Assembly: GCA_034509425.1 (NCBI GenBank)
Contig: JAVTVJ010011652.1
Coordinates: 6,625,501 to 6,689,500, forward strand
From: Eopsaltria australis
Taxonomy: Eukaryota; Chordata; Aves; Passeriformes; Petroicidae
Direction: 5' to 3'
DNA length: 64,000 bases
Shown: positions 1 to 13,518 of the stretch, one piece after another
How positions within the stretch are numbered: position 1 is the stretch's first letter
Layout: each line of letters starts with the position of its first letter
Position numbers and translations under genes: made by a program
Notes under the pieces: model-generated
Seen by the model: the letters and a program-made list of their open reading frames with translations, nothing else
Told to the model about the DNA's origin: nothing
The model's database searches: none

Positions 1-759
1 TGACACTTGTTAGACGTGCAAGCTACAGAGTTCTTATTTTGTACAGGGTTAAATAGTAATTCTACACATGCATTTATTTGGAACTTCTCCTGAAAGGGAA
101 CTTAGGATTGTTTACAGGCTAATTTAATGAAAAGTCATTTGTGCTTTTACAGTTTGATTGGTACAATTGGGAGGTTACATGCCTGTCTTCTATGCCAGAT
201 ATCTGACCTAAGTTATTGCTGCTTTGGTTTTGTGCCCAGTGCTTTCAACTGGAGCCGTTACAATGCAGGAAAGCACTTTAAAGTTATTCATACCAACAAT
301 ATAGTGACATATGGGCTGAATTTCTGCCAAATTAGCCTGTTATTTAGGAGTAGCTTCTAGCATGAGGAATAAGCTATTCACTGAAAGAGTTAAAGTTAGA
401 ACTTCCCACTGTTTGCCTGTCTTAGGGAGAGGGGGAGCTTGACGGGGAAAGATGGACAGCGTGTAGAGGGAAGGCAGCCATGTAACCCACTGGTCTTGGT
501 ACTTGAACCTCATCCTGAGTTGGTCCTTATACTGGAACCCCAAGTCCTAGTCCAGGTGGGTGGTTCTGGAGCCAGTTTTGTAGCTGTGGGAAGAGCACTT
601 GATCAGTACTGGTATTCCAGCCTGGCTTATGTGCTTGTGCACTTTTACCTTTTCCTGCATCTCACCAGAGCTGCTCTGCCCTGTTTGGCAGCCCCTCCCA
701 TGGGACTTCTCCCTTTGTTTTCACTCTTCTCTGCTTGTGCTTGATGGTGATGAAATGTT

Positions 760-790
760 TGTCACTCACAGCAGAAGGCTGTGAGTGACA
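760..790. repeat. Perfect inverted repeat, 13-bp stem with 5-nt loop
   Basis: The left arm TGTCACTCACAGC (760-772) is exactly complementary to the right arm GCTGTGAGTGACA (778-790), with the loop AGAAG between them. The next bases outward do not pair. It lies in an intron and could form a hairpin in RNA or a cruciform in DNA. No function is known to me. Confidence 0.9.
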
Positions 791-3700
791 TTGCTGTGCT
801 AAATCAAACCAGCACAGAGCAGCTTCAGACTTAGTTGGTTCTCTTCTTTGGTTGTGTTTCTTTTCCGGTTTTTTTTGGTTTGGTTTTTTTTTTTTACTCT
901 GTTCTCCAAGGAAAGTAGTAAATGTTTATTGCTCCTTGCTTGGTTGAAATAAGAGCATGCGCAATACAAAGCTCTTTAGAAGAAATGTCATTGTTGTTCT
1001 TTTCTATCTGTTGGCACAAGATCTTCTGTTCTTTAAAACAAAAATGTCAGGGAGGGGAAGAGGGACAAAGGCTGAAGAGCTCCTGTCTGCAGATGAACAC
1101 ATTTGATAACTGTGGACAGTCATTCCCTGCATATTTAGGCAAGTAAAACAAAGTCCATGTTGAATTAATGCATTGCTTTCTGGAACAGCAAGACTTTTTC
1201 CAGAAGTAGGTCTGACAAAGCGGGGGTGGAGCGGAGGAGTGGGGAAGGGCAAACACAGACTGCTGACAGAGGGGAAAGTATTTTGAAAGAAAATTCTTCT
1301 GTGGTTTGGAGCTGTTGCATTTTGCTGAGAAATCATTAATTGGCTAATTTCTAGCCCAGTTCCCCCCTATCCCTACCCCTACCGACATATCAAACCAGGA
1401 TGGGGTCACAGAAAGCTGGGGGCATGTACCAGCACCAGCTGAGCAAAGGAAATGACTCCCTTATTTGGTTGGCTCCTGAAGTGCTGCAGATAACTTCCAC
1501 ACTTATTAATGGAGGCAGAAAAGAGCAGACTTACAAAACAGAGGTGAAGGAGAGGAATGCGAAATGGGGCGCTCAGAACTTGGAAGCAGAAATGTCTGAG
1601 CACTGGCCCTTTGCCTGGGAAAGATGAGACTGATTGTGCAGGGCTGGAAACGTGCTTGGTATTTTAGCTGCTTGAAGGCAAGGCTTCTGTCCCAAATAGT
1701 TTACAGCCTAAACAAAGAGAAGGAGATCCGTGCATCAAAGGAACGTGGGCAACTGGCAATTTGGCATCAATCTTATTGCAACCAGAGGGGTTTTCACAGT
1801 GTAAAATACTTTTTCAGTATTTTTAAAAGCTTTTAGAGAAGGGCTGAAACAGCTTGTTTGGTAAGGCAGGAAATTGGGGTAGGTAAGGCTTATTTTAGGA
1901 AGGATTTGAGAGTTTTATGTTATTTGATACCACTGAGGAAGGAGCCTGCTCAGGTTGATGTGGCATCATGTGAAAGGCATGAGGCTGAGGGGGAAAAGAT
2001 CACAGCATTTGGAGAAGTGGGAATCCACATGAATATGTGAGTGTGTGTAGTAGGATATTAAAGCAAGGCACAGCACACAGGCTTGAAAATTCAAAATGGA
2101 ACAACTGAATGGGCAATGTACCTGGTAGGAGTCTGGTTGAAGAGCCAGAGTTCTGCTGTGCCAAGAGCCTTCTGCAAGAGCACATTTGCTGTAAGGCTGG
2201 CAAGGGAGCAAAGCAGGCAGGAGGTGGCTGTGGTGGCTGTGCAGAAGAGTCATTGAAGGGCCAGATTAGGGCTTGGACAGAAGCTGCAACAGTGGAGGAC
2301 TTCGAAAATGTCGGGGCAAGTCTGTCACCTTGGTGATAGACTAGGAGGAATCTGAAATAATCAGTGCCAAGGGAATCGGGAAGATCGAATAAGGAAGATT
2401 TGGAAAGAGCTAGTGAAGCTCTGTTACAACTCAAGCAGTGAAACCATAGGTCTGCTTTCCTTGACCTGCAATTAAGTATAAATCCAGACAGCCAGAGGAG
2501 GGACCAAGTTGCCTTTTCAAGACACCTCATAACTTCAATGTAGAGCGTGTGTGTGCACAGTCACACATGCAAAATGTGGAATTCTGGTTTGACAGATGGG
2601 ATTGGAGAAGCCTCACAGGCTGTCAAGTTCAGTGTCTTGCTCTGTCAGCCAAGTAAGTACAATTTCTTCAGGAGGGAATGGAGCTCCATCTTAGCTGTCC
2701 TGAGGTTTTTCCTGCGGGAGAGGTGTCCTAACAGGTCGCCTGATATGGAAAATGCCATAACCAGTGATTAAAATTCTTCTGAGAGTCCTCTTTTACTACT
2801 TGACAGAAATACATCAGGTGAAACAAAAGAAAACCTAATTGGAAATAGGTTGTTTAAAGGGAATGTGTTGGAATGTACCAAATTGCTCACTATTTACAAG
2901 CTGCAATCCTACACAAAAGGAAAAGACAGAAAGCACGGTTGTCAAGGTCTGCAATTATCCAAAAATAATTGTCATTGACATTAAGTCGTCCTAATATTTA
3001 AGAAGTCAAATGTATCATCCCCCATTTTTCTGCAGCCAGCATGTTGTATCACAGCCCATGAACAGGCTGGGCAAGACGGAAGAAATATTTCAGTCCTCAT
3101 TACACTATGCTGCAGAGGTGACCTGTTGCTACTTGATGAGTGTTGCCAGGGTGGCTACAGGTCATCTTGCTCTGCTATGAATCAGATGATGGTTTAGTAG
3201 CTATATTATAAATTCTTTTTATGTGAAAAGTTGCACTTCATTAGGCTGCATCTTAAAATGGGTGGGACAACAAACATGGGTGTGCTTAAACTGTCCTAGC
3301 CAGGTTTTAGATCAAGTTTTGTATGGGTTACCTCAACTCTGCTCTGCATTCAAAAACTGGTTTTTAAGTGACTTTTTAGTTTAAAGATACTGTTTGTGTA
3401 GGAAAGGTCTCAGCTTGGCAAAACACTGGGATGTTGCTGGAGGGACATGAAATGGTTGGTGAGGTTTTTTGGGTTTTTTTCCTTTTTGCTTCTTTTGTTC
3501 TCTTCTAGTGGTTACAGAAGGACATTAGATGTTAGCAGCTTGTGAAAAGGTCATCCATAACTCTCAAATACCAGTGACTTCATTGTAGCAGGTCTGTTGT
3601 GTCCATCTGTATAGACCATGTGGTGTATGTGGCTTTAATGCAGGGCACTGCACAGCTCAGATCCTTTGTCCTGTGTATGTGCACACCTTCCAGCTGGAGA

Positions 3701-6700
3701 GCCCTACCTGTGCTACATTTTCTGGGGGAAAATCTTTGTTAGAAAAAGCCCTCTCTCTAGTGTTGTGGGCTGTTCCAAGGACATAGGTACTATTTTCTGC
3801 TGTCCATGCTGTTTTCCCACTGATCCACCAATATCTGTCCCTATATTTTGGTCCCAATTCTCTACTGTATTTGTTCAGGAGATTTTAGATAGAACCAGAG
3901 CAAAATAGAAGCCTGCCTTTGTTTGGGAAGGAGGAAAGGAAAGAGGAGAAAGACACATTGATAGGGAATTGAGGCTTTGGAATAAGTAGTGGACCTGGGC
4001 TGGGCTGCCAGGGTGTCTGGGAGGGCTGGGCAGAGCACAGCTACAGCAGCAAGGTATGAGCTGGGTAGTTGAAATAGTGCAAAAATTCTGTCTGTGTCTA
4101 GGGAGGAGAGAGAATGCCACATACTAATCCTTTCCTTCCAGCCTAAGTAGGTTGCAATTGGATAATGCATGATGTGACAGACGTGTATCGTAGCTCTTTG
4201 CCAAATGGGCTTTGCTTCTTCATGTGTGCCTTGTTCAGATTTACTGGGGCAGCTCAATTTCCAGAGAGGAACCTCCTTCAGCTCAGCTGGGGAAGGTATC
4301 TTTGGCCTTCAAATTGCCAGTAAAGACGTGTGAGTGAAGTTGGCTAATTGAGCAATCAATAGATCTCTGGATGTCACTCCCTAAGAACAGAGCTGCCTTC
4401 TTGCCATTTTCATCTTGAAGGGGGATAGGACTTTCATCCCATTTTTTCTAAATGCAGCTTTTTAGCTGGTGTATGTGCTTTGTAGCATGTAGTAAAGTTT
4501 ATTCTGCCCACTTGACCTCAACGCTGAGGTTGATGTAACAGAAGCTGCAGCTGGGGAATACAAATTATCCTTTTGTTTGTCTTTTTTTTTTCCTGGTAAT
4601 TCTTAAGTCAAAACTTAATGAACCAAAATTACATGCTTTTGTATTCTCTATAGATCTGGGCATATAACTTCAATAGTAGGTCTGGGATGGTTCACTGACT
4701 TCTGTTTTATACTATTGCCTGTCAAAAAAGCTGTATGAAACCAGCATGGTATATCAGATTTCTCAGTGTAACTCAGAGCAGTGTCATTCTGCTGTCTGAT
4801 GCTCTGCTGATTCTCTCATGAAACTATTTATCTATGTTAAGCCTTTACAGTAACTCTACATATCAGTCATGAAGTGTCAAATATCTTCTCTTAAAGACTT
4901 TTGAATACTAATCTGATATGTTGAATGCTATTATCAGTCCTTTTCAGTGACACATCCACTGAAAGCTCCCCTGCTCTCTTCAGCAAATCTTGGTTTATAC
5001 AAAGTGTCCAGTGGCTAGAGATAATCTTTGAGAAACAAAACAGAATTTACACTTCGATTACAAGGAGGCCTATATCTCCAGAATACTGTTTTAAGTTACA
5101 AACCTCATGTATGTTTGTGGTATCTCCTGCAGCATTGACAGAAACCAAATGTGTGTAATCTTGGAAATGTAATTTTTGCTGTCAAAGTACTTTGCAAGGG
5201 GAAATTGTAATGGTGGCTTCCTGGCTTTTATCTGTAGGCTTAAAAATAGGGCTGCTAAACAAAAACATTGTGTGAGCTTCTTTTCTAGAGTGGATTTTTA
5301 GCACTTTTGATTGTCTTGCTTCATGGGAGATCTTTTTTTCTCTCTCTTCCCTCCCTGTTTCCATGCACTCACTCTTCTTGATTTACTCTGTATAGGGAGG
5401 AGTCACCTGAAGGGCTTTCCTCTCAAAAAGCAGTAGTCTTGAGTTGAAAGCCATAGGACTGAAGATGTAAGCAGTGAAAGTGCTCATGGGCAGGAGACAG
5501 TGGCAGTTCAGAAGAGCCTTACTGTTCCTCCTGAGTGATCAGCCTCCTGTGCTGTTGGTTTCGATGGGTGACCACTCTCAATTCCTCACATGGAAGTTTG
5601 GAAAGTTCTATTGGAAGCTAGGAATGAGCACCCTACACATGGTCATCTGCAGAAGAAGGGAAGCCACTCTGCCCAGCAAGAGGAGCCAAATACTTGGCTT
5701 TAGCTGAAGCAGAGCTTGGTATTTGTGTGAAGGAAAATAGAATAAACACAGCAATTGCTGTGGGAGTTGTAGTGGCAAGGGTGACCTATGACAGCCTGGG
5801 TTATAAAGCAGCTTTGGTATGGGGGAAAGGAAAATGAGGGCCTTCTTCCAAGACTCAGCAAATATATGCTTAGCTCAGTATTATTGTCCTAGAAACATCC
5901 CTGGAAGTGTCTGAAACAATGTGTGTCTGGACAGCTCTGAACTTTCCCTTGGCCCTTACAGGAACAAGATCTAGCTGTCCAGGGGTCTTCTGCAGTTCAG
6001 TTTAGTGCTTTGCATACCATGGAAACCAGACATGGAGCTCCTTCTGCAGCAGTGACTTGAAAATAGAGGAAAAATTAGTCCAGTTCTACCACACGGAGCA
6101 GAAACCTAGCTAGGAAGACTGTCCTGTCATGTGGCTTAGAAGCTGGGATTTCATTTGCCAGGTTTCATTTGTCAGGCTCATCTTGTAGTTGCGTGTTTCT
6201 GTCGAGAACATCAGCATCATATGCTGATGGTGCTAATTAAAACTAACTAGATTTTCTTACCAGTGATAAGCCAGTTAAGCAGCCCTCTTAAGGGAGAAGA
6301 GCAGAGAGTCTTTTCCTCTCGGTAGCAAAGGTTTTGACAGATTTTGCCCCATCAGAATTAGAAGGATCTAAATGTGACCAGTCAAGGGAACTTGACTTCA
6401 GAGATGTAGCTTTGCTGAATTTGCTGCCATCAGATGCTCTGTCGACATTATTTTCCCCTTTCTAAGGTATTATTTCTTACTTTGTCTCAGTAAGGGCTTT
6501 GGTTTATTTTTCATTTCAAAGTTTCCATGCTTCACCCAGCAACAAAAAAAGGTTGAGCCACAAAACCAAACAGCTGCTTGGATTTGTTTTACTCTCTTTA
6601 AGAGTGTTCGCTTCAGGCTGCTGCAACCTTTTCATAGCTCCTTTGTTCTGCAGCGATCAGGAGCTTTGGATTCACTTCATTTCCTGACAGTTCCTCTGCA

Positions 6701-7440
6701 TTGACAGCCCTCCATTTGTTCTTTCCCGGCCTGGTTGTGACTGCTGGTAGAAGGTGCTAGGAAGGCTGGGGTGCACTTAATTCTTGCCTTCTGTGCCTTT
6801 GATCTAGCTACAAAACTCCTGCTGTCCCATGCACCATAGTTTGGGTTGAGGAGAGGGGTTTGGTGACACTTTCTGTGTCTGCTGCTGCAGAGGAAGGATG
6901 GTAGTTCAAGTTTTCAATGGCAGGGGTAATTTTTTTAAGCTCCGGAGGGAAAGGTTGACCTTGGGTGTGATGGGAATGCTGCAGTAAATGACTCCTGGGT
7001 AGGTGGAAGAAGATGTTGACAAGTGTCTGTTCTGCTCTGCTTATTGGCTTGCTCTCAGCAAGTCTGCTTCAAACCTCTGCCCAGCTGGGAAGGGGATAGA
7101 TGCTGCAGATGAATAGGGATGCTGAGTTTTTGGCTCGAATAACATACTTGAAATCCAATCTGTGCTTTTGAAGTGTGTGTCTTAGTTCTGGCCCTCCTTC
7201 ACCAGTGTCACACGTGCATTTCTCTGGAGTGAGGTTTAGCAAAAGTATGTTTGTAAAACACTTCACAATCCATGAATGCAAATGCTGTATTGTCTCCTGT
7301 CATGTACAAACCTCTTTTGTTCTTTTGTCACGTTTTTTTTTCAATGTTTCATGCTCGTTGCTGTAGACCTGTGCTGCTTGGGAGGTGCAAGGAGAGCAGA
7401 GTGCTGGGCCAGCCCCTCTGGGCTGGGGAGATTTGTCCCC

Positions 7441-7887
7441 CTGGGGATGCAGCGCTCGGGTTTCAGTAACACAATGCTTTGTGCAGCCATGTGTGTGTGC
7501 TGAGAGCCAACTGGCTGCAGCTCCCGCAGTGACGCTCGGCTGATTTGGCAGCCGGATTGATTCTGTCAAGTTACAGTATGGGAGTTAAGTCCAGCTTCAA
7601 ATCCTCTCCCTTACCCGCTCGAGGAACTTGGAGGGGGGGAGGGAGGCGGGAAGAAGCGGGGGGAAGCTCTCTGGGGACTTTGTGTCATTATTGGCATGGA
7701 AACATTTTGTGATTATCAGCAGCAGGGTAGTGGCAAGGGGCTGATTATCTGTCATGTCGTCAGCATAAATAACCAGTGGGCCCCTGAGCTGGGCTCCGCC
7801 TTTGGTAATGGCTTCACGTAATCGCTGCATAACAGTTTAAAAGCGAGCAGTGCGGAAAAACAGCTGGGCTGATCCTGACCCTAACTG
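7441..7887 (+). promoter_or_regulatory. SH3PXD2A: Candidate internal promoter or enhancer of SH3PXD2A
   Basis: The roughly 420 bases at 7441-7860 hold 16 CpG dinucleotides by my count, clearly more than the flanking intron. They contain a G-rich stretch (7630-7665), homeodomain-like GATTA cores (7711-7748), a CTGTCA core, and TATA-like CATAAATAA (7764-7772) and TTTAAAAG (7836-7843). The segment abuts the acceptor of the SH3-2 exon. Internal promoters that give PX-less TKS5 isoforms are known in mammals. That this segment is one of them is inference; a conserved enhancer is the alternative. Confidence 0.4.
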
Positions 7888-7912
7888 ATGTTGCCTTTTC
7901 TCCCCTCACCAG

Positions 7913-8030
7913 AAGAGAAATATGTCACTATCCAGCCGTACGCCAGCCAGGGGAAGGATGAGATTGGGTTCGAAAAAGGGGTCACCGTGGAGGTCATCCA
8001 AAAGAACCTGGAAGGATGGTGGTACATCAG
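7913..8030 (+). CDS. SH3PXD2A: TKS5 scaffold: exon with the first part of SH3 domain 2
   Basis: This internal exon (118 bp) is bounded by an acceptor CCTCACCAG and a donor CAG|GTAAAG. Two bases finish a codon from the previous exon, 38 codons follow, and AG begins an Arg codon completed at 13519. It encodes EKYVTIQPY, the acidic RT-loop segment [10 protein letters not shown] and the SH3 signature NLEGWWYI, matching SH3-2 of TKS5. TKS5 is a Src-substrate adaptor that organises podosomes and invadopodia through its PX and five SH3 domains. The sequence follows SH3PXD2A rather than the paralog SH3PXD2B at diagnostic positions, such as TIQPY and DEIGFEKG. The PX domain and SH3-1 are off the window. 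Because the phases are unequal, skipping this exon would shift the frame, so it is probably constitutive. Confidence 0.96.
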
Positions 8031-11000
8031 GTAAAGAAGCCATGCAACCTGCAGGAGCTGTGGCAATGAACTTTTCGATCATTCACTGAATGTTAGCATT
8101 TAAATCATTCCCTAGCTGGACAGGGAAGCCCAGATTGTTCCTAATGCCTCCTGAAGAAATGTAAAGAAAAGTCTGAGGCGATACAATGGTGACTAAAGTA
8201 ACACTACAGTGTCTGCAAGGGCTGTGTGGATCGTTCCAGTGAGGAAATGCCTTAACTTGCAGTTTTACAGGGTTTTTTTCTTGCTTCAAGTTAAAAGCCC
8301 ATATCTGAGTTAAGATCTGTGAGACCTAACAAGGCTTTCTGTTGTATATAATTTTAATGTGTTTCCAGCATAAGTTATTCTGCAGCCTATTTAAATCTAT
8401 TTATAGCAGTGCTGAAAGGCTGATTGTGATCTCTTGAGCTGTTTGGGGCAGGTAGTGCTACTTTCAGGGATGTGAGATCAGTTTGTTGGCTATAGTCCTT
8501 TTGCAAGCTTACCAGTGGTTTCAGCTGATTTGCTTTGATTTCTGTCTGTCCACATTAGATATTCCTAATGCAGAGGGACTGGATTCCAGGGGCAGGTGAA
8601 GTTGTTACTGTGTATCAAATTTTGTTATGTAGTTGGAACAGCAGCTCTAGCAAAGAGTTTTGACTTAAGAGTCTTCTTAGTTAATGCTTCTGGGGAGCCT
8701 GTAGGTTAGATATTGTCTCAGTGATGGTAGGGTGTCAGGATGAGCACTTGATGCAAGCTTTCTTCATCTAGATTTACATCATTTAGGGTTTAGTGCTCTT
8801 TCATGGTTCTGCCCCTTGTCTTGTTTGTGCACATGAACCTGACAGTGCTGTGAGATGCCATTTCTCATTAAAAGAGATGTGATACAACAGGTAGCTTAAA
8901 AATGGAGGTTTATCTCTCAGCAGTGCAGAACATCTCATATAGTCATCTTTTTCCATTGAACATGTAATTTGAGTGATTTTTTTCCTCTTTCCCTCCCCAA
9001 GATATAACTTGATTTTTGTTTGGATGCTGCTTGATTTATCAGCTATGAATGAAGACTGTGCAAATGCTGACTGAAACAATTTTGTTGTTTTTTTTCTTGA
9101 TTTCCCTTACTTAGAAGAAAAAAATATCAGTTTTCTATCTAATGATGCCATGGAGCAAATAAGCTAATAAAGATAGCAGTGGAGCCAGGAAGGCACTCTA
9201 GATAGGAGGAACTCAAAAATGCCTGGGTTTGGTCAGGTCACATTTTTTTCTCCATTAATCATCTACAGAAGTGGAATCCAAAATTTCAGATAGGGAAATT
9301 GAGCACATAGGTTTTCTGAGGAGCGGACCATTGCAAGACATTTCTAGTTTATTTTTTTATCCTCTTTCTGCAATGTAGCCTGGTTCCTACCATAGGTTTC
9401 CCTTTGCCATATAAACACTGCTTCAATAAGCTGAATTTTTCCCCCCTTTTCCTCACACACTCCTCTGAGTCAACCCAAAAGACACATTTTTCTATACACC
9501 AGGAGTGCCTTCTGGATCATGGTGACACTTGCTGCAGTGGTTGCCATGGCATCTTCATTCATGGCAATCTGCTGGAAGGACAGTGGATGCCCCAGCCACC
9601 CCATGACAGTTGGAGATTGCAGCATGTGCTCAGCTTTTTTATAAGAGGCATTTTGATTTGTGAAATCCCTATTCTTGTTACAAGATGAGTTATGCGCTCC
9701 CCATACATGTGACCAGTATATGGGGTGCCAACTGTGCTGCTCTCTGCTGCTTTGGAGCACTGAGCTACTCTCTTGCTGCAGGATTAAACTCTTAGGAACA
9801 GGGTTTTTTTCCATGGGCAGCACTTCAAGAAATGTTGATGATGTGATCCATCCCTGCAAGCTGGTCCTTTGCAGCCTGGGTAGCTGATCTCCAGCTTGTT
9901 GTGCTGTTAGCTACGTGTAAACTGCCCTGAATACTGTTAGGTACCCCCCAGAAAAGGATTCCCTTCCTGCAGAAATTTACTTCTCTGAGTATTGAGTGTC
10001 TTAGAAGGAGCAACTCCTCCTGTTGTGAGTGTGAGGGAAGAAAGGGAGCAGGAGGAGAATGCAGTTGAATCCTGGGCTGGATAACAGACTGAACACACTT
10101 CAATGTGTAGAGAGAAAAACAAATCCAGTAGTTTGTAAATGAAATCCACCTTAAAGACATTAGCTTGTTCCACCTTAAATATGTAATTTCTTCAAATTCT
10201 TGGCCATGTGCTGATCCTCATTTCCTGTCCTTCTTTTTCTTTTCTTTCTTTTTTTCTTTTTTTTTTTTTATTTCCCTAGTTTGCTTCCCTCTGGAGTAAT
10301 TCCAGTGCTCTGGAGCTGGAAAGCAGATGTGACTCTCAGACTTACGGAGGCACTTCTGACTTTTTTTAACATTCCGATGGTTTTAATCCATTTTTTCCTT
10401 CATGTAATATAAACAGGGAGAGTTTTGGAAGCATGAAGGAACCAAATTGCAGCACCTAATTCTGAGACCCTCCCAATTCAATGCTGTGCAAGCAAGAGGC
10501 AGTATAGGTGTCTGTCTTTATTTTTGCCCCATGTGCATTATTATGACTTTAAAAAAAAAAACCCGAAACATCAGGACTCTGGAGAAATGAAAGAAAGGCT
10601 CTGTCCTGGGATCCTGCTTACTGTTGTATTGAGTTCAGTAGGTCTGTGCTTCCCAGTGTGCCCATAGCTGGCATTAGCATCTGTCATTTAGATCTTACTT
10701 TGCCTCCAGGTGACAGCAATAGATACAATCTTGTGGTGCCCAAGTGGACTGACTGCAGGGCTTTCCTGCTAAGGAAAGCTTTTCTTATTTGTCTTCATCT
10801 CCTTCATTTTGTGGTTGCTCTGAGCCTCAGCCCGTGAGAGCGAAGCGCAGCTGGGAAGTGCTGGCAGCACTGAAATGAGGAAGAATCTGAGATGGGGTTT
10901 GAAATGTTTCCAGTAGGTTCTGAATATCGATGAAGGAAGGATACTTGTGATTCAACTCTTAAGATGTGAAATGAAAATTGTTACTGGTTCAGGACTTCGC

Positions 11001-13518
11001 TGAAATTGATTAACAGTTGTTTTAGTTCTTTCACCTATAAAAGGGGGAAGATCAAAGAACCTTCCAAGGTCATAGTTGAAAAGGGCTTAAAGTTTACCAA
11101 ATTCAAGGGGTAAGGTAACAAATGTAAGAATATTTCACTTAGTACATAGTTTTTATTTGTGGTATAGCAGAAGTAAACTGGTAGTTTCTGGTAACTGCTG
11201 CTCAGCATTAACTTCAGGTTAAATTGGCTAACACAGGAGAAAGTAGCCTACAACAGCCTCTCTACTGAGGGTATGTTGCCCAGAGTTATTAAGTGTCCAT
11301 CTATTGCTTCTATTATTCATTGGGGGAAACTACGTGAGATCAGAGGTGTTTGTACTAGTGGGGCTGATCCAAATACACACAGTTGGCAGGAGAACTAACA
11401 GGCCAGTACAGAACCTGCCTGTGGCTGCCTTTCTGATCTTAAACATGCTAAGCCTCCCACAAACTAAGATGAATGTAAACTGTTTTTCCATGCTGATTTT
11501 GCACAATCAAGCTCTGTTGAAAGCAAGCTTTGGAACTGGAGTGCTCAGTGCATTGGCCACTGTGGCTTTCACACAGACAGAGACCTCTACACGTCCACAT
11601 TGCATAAACCCACAAATATCCTTTAAAAAAAGTTAATTGACGCAAAGGTAGCAGAGAGCATTGGTCAGCAGCTTTGCAAAAGGGCTGTCAACTGCAAAAG
11701 GGAATGACGCCAAGTCTTCAGGGCTGGAAGATGGCACTGGGTGATGCCTTGACACAACCAGGGATAGTGGCATGTATTGAGGCCTTTTTTCCTTTTCCTT
11801 TTTTGGCTTGGTTTGAGGCCTAGCAGAAAAGCCTCAAAAGGGACAGGATGGAATAGATCCAAATTGCTTCTTGACATAGTATCACACAGTGGATGCTGTG
11901 TATCTTTTTGAAGTCAAAGCAAGCTAAGTACCAGATTGCTACTTCTTGTAAGTCTCCAGTCGGCAAACAAAGCTCAGAACTCTTGGGATGCTTTCCTTTG
12001 ACATCTCAGAATCATTGGAAAAACTTGTCACTAAACTCCCTGAGCAGGAGGGATCCTACATCTTTGCCTTCATGTGTGACAAAAGGCAGGTATGTAGGGA
12101 GAAGCAGAATCTCTAGTATCCTGCTAGATGGGTGAGGAGGAAAAGGTAGGATTTTGGACAGAAAGATCCTTGTAGTCATTGCTAGAAGTACAACAATTGT
12201 ATTTGCTTTTGTACAGGAAGAGTAATAAAGAGGTCTAGAGAATTAAACCTACACTGCATTTTCCTGTTCTCCCTGTAAAGTCCCAGAGCCACTCTTAATT
12301 GTGTGGATGTGGTGAGGGAGACCAGGATGAGACTTGATGCAGAAACCTCACTGGAAACCTCAGAATCCCAAGTGTTGTCATGACAAAGATGCTCACCTGC
12401 CAGGAAATTATTTGCTCATATCCCATGTGCCCCAGCTCCTTCCTCTGCTGTCTAATGAGGCTCCCTTTTTGATAAAGAACCTTAGAGTCCTACTTTTTTA
12501 ACCTCTGTATTTCCTGCAGGTTTCCTGAGCACCAGGATTTTAATGGTGCCTGCTTTCTCACTTACAGTTCAAGTGCGTGCTTTGGTATTTTGAGAGATTA
12601 AAGAGAGAAGGTTTTCAGTGACTCTCACTGTAGCTAGTTAGGGTTTCATTAGGGAAAGCAGAGTTCATCCGCATGGTCCTCCCTGGAGTCTGATTGCAAT
12701 CTGAAATCCCTGCTGAGGTGTTAGGAATGGCAGGAGTTAGAAAAAAGTCTTCCCTAAAGCCCAGTTGTAGAAGAATTACTTCAGTTTGAAGTGTAGCGTG
12801 ATCAGCTCAGGATGGTGTTTCAGGAACACATACTGGATTCTGATGTCTGTTCACATTTCCGTTTATTTCTTCAAATTGCCTCTAGCTTCTTCAGGAAAAT
12901 GAGTCTCCATCAAAGCCATTTTTCCTTAGGCAGTGCTAGAAGAAGCTGCAGTAGTTTGAGGGTGCCATATCCTCCATGAGACAAAGGTGCTCACGCAGAG
13001 CTGGGAATTACGGAAGGAGGGCCAGTGTTCTTTATAATTTCAGGGATAGAGGCTTGCACAGTGGTCTTAAAGTGCAGGCATAGGTTCTCTATACTGGGTG
13101 CTGTACACCCATATTCTAGCCTATTTTCAATTTGAGTTGCCACTAGGAAGTTTAAAAACTATTAAAATATTTTGCTCACTAGTTTGCTTTTTTTGCTGTG
13201 TGGAAAAATACTGAGTTTGCCTAGTATTGTCTAGGAGAAGCATAAAACAAAATGGTGAAGCTCTTTACCTTGTGTGTAACTATTACTTGTCCAGAGAGAC
13301 TCCCTCCTTGGGATGATTAGTGGCTTTCAGCTACACAGTTCTCTACTGGCTCGACTGACTTTGATGTGTCTAATCAATAGATAATAAATGGAGTCCACAC
13401 AATCTTATCTGAGAGCTGCTGACTTTGTTTGATGTTGTCATCCATCACTTTTGCTGTTCTACCTGAAATGCATGAGAAGGCTGTGTTTGATGTGATGGTA
13501 TTTCCTTTGTCTCTGCAG
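8031..13518 (+). other. SH3PXD2A: SH3PXD2A intron between the two SH3-2 exons
   Basis: This 5.5-kb intron starts GTAAAG and ends CTCTGCAG. It contains a pyrimidine-rich tract at about 10229-10271 and an A-run at 10550-10561. I see no exon, RNA gene or recognisable transposon in it; its short open frames look random. Confidence 0.85.
10229..10271. repeat. Polypyrimidine (T/C-rich) simple repeat
   Basis: This is an almost pure run of T with scattered C inside the intron. It is a low-complexity tract of a kind common in vertebrate introns. Confidence 0.85.

Larger units (their letters stand above)
1..7912 (+). other. SH3PXD2A: SH3PXD2A intron (3' part), ending at the acceptor of the SH3-2 exon
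   Basis: This stretch precedes the first TKS5 exon in the window and ends in a pyrimidine-rich tract followed by CAG at 7910-7912. I searched it for PX or SH3-1 coding sequence and found none, so those exons lie to the left. The short open frames here have no family resemblance and no coding character. The notable contents are a T-rich run near 866-896, a perfect hairpin at 760-790, and a CpG-enriched segment from about 7441 to 7860. The rest is ordinary AT-rich intron. Confidence 0.85.

Noticed and set aside
7580..7711. ATG-led frame MGVKSSFKSSP as an alternative TKS5 start
   Set aside because: It hits a stop near 7709 and is not joined in frame to the exon at 7913. The ATG at 7888 fits better.
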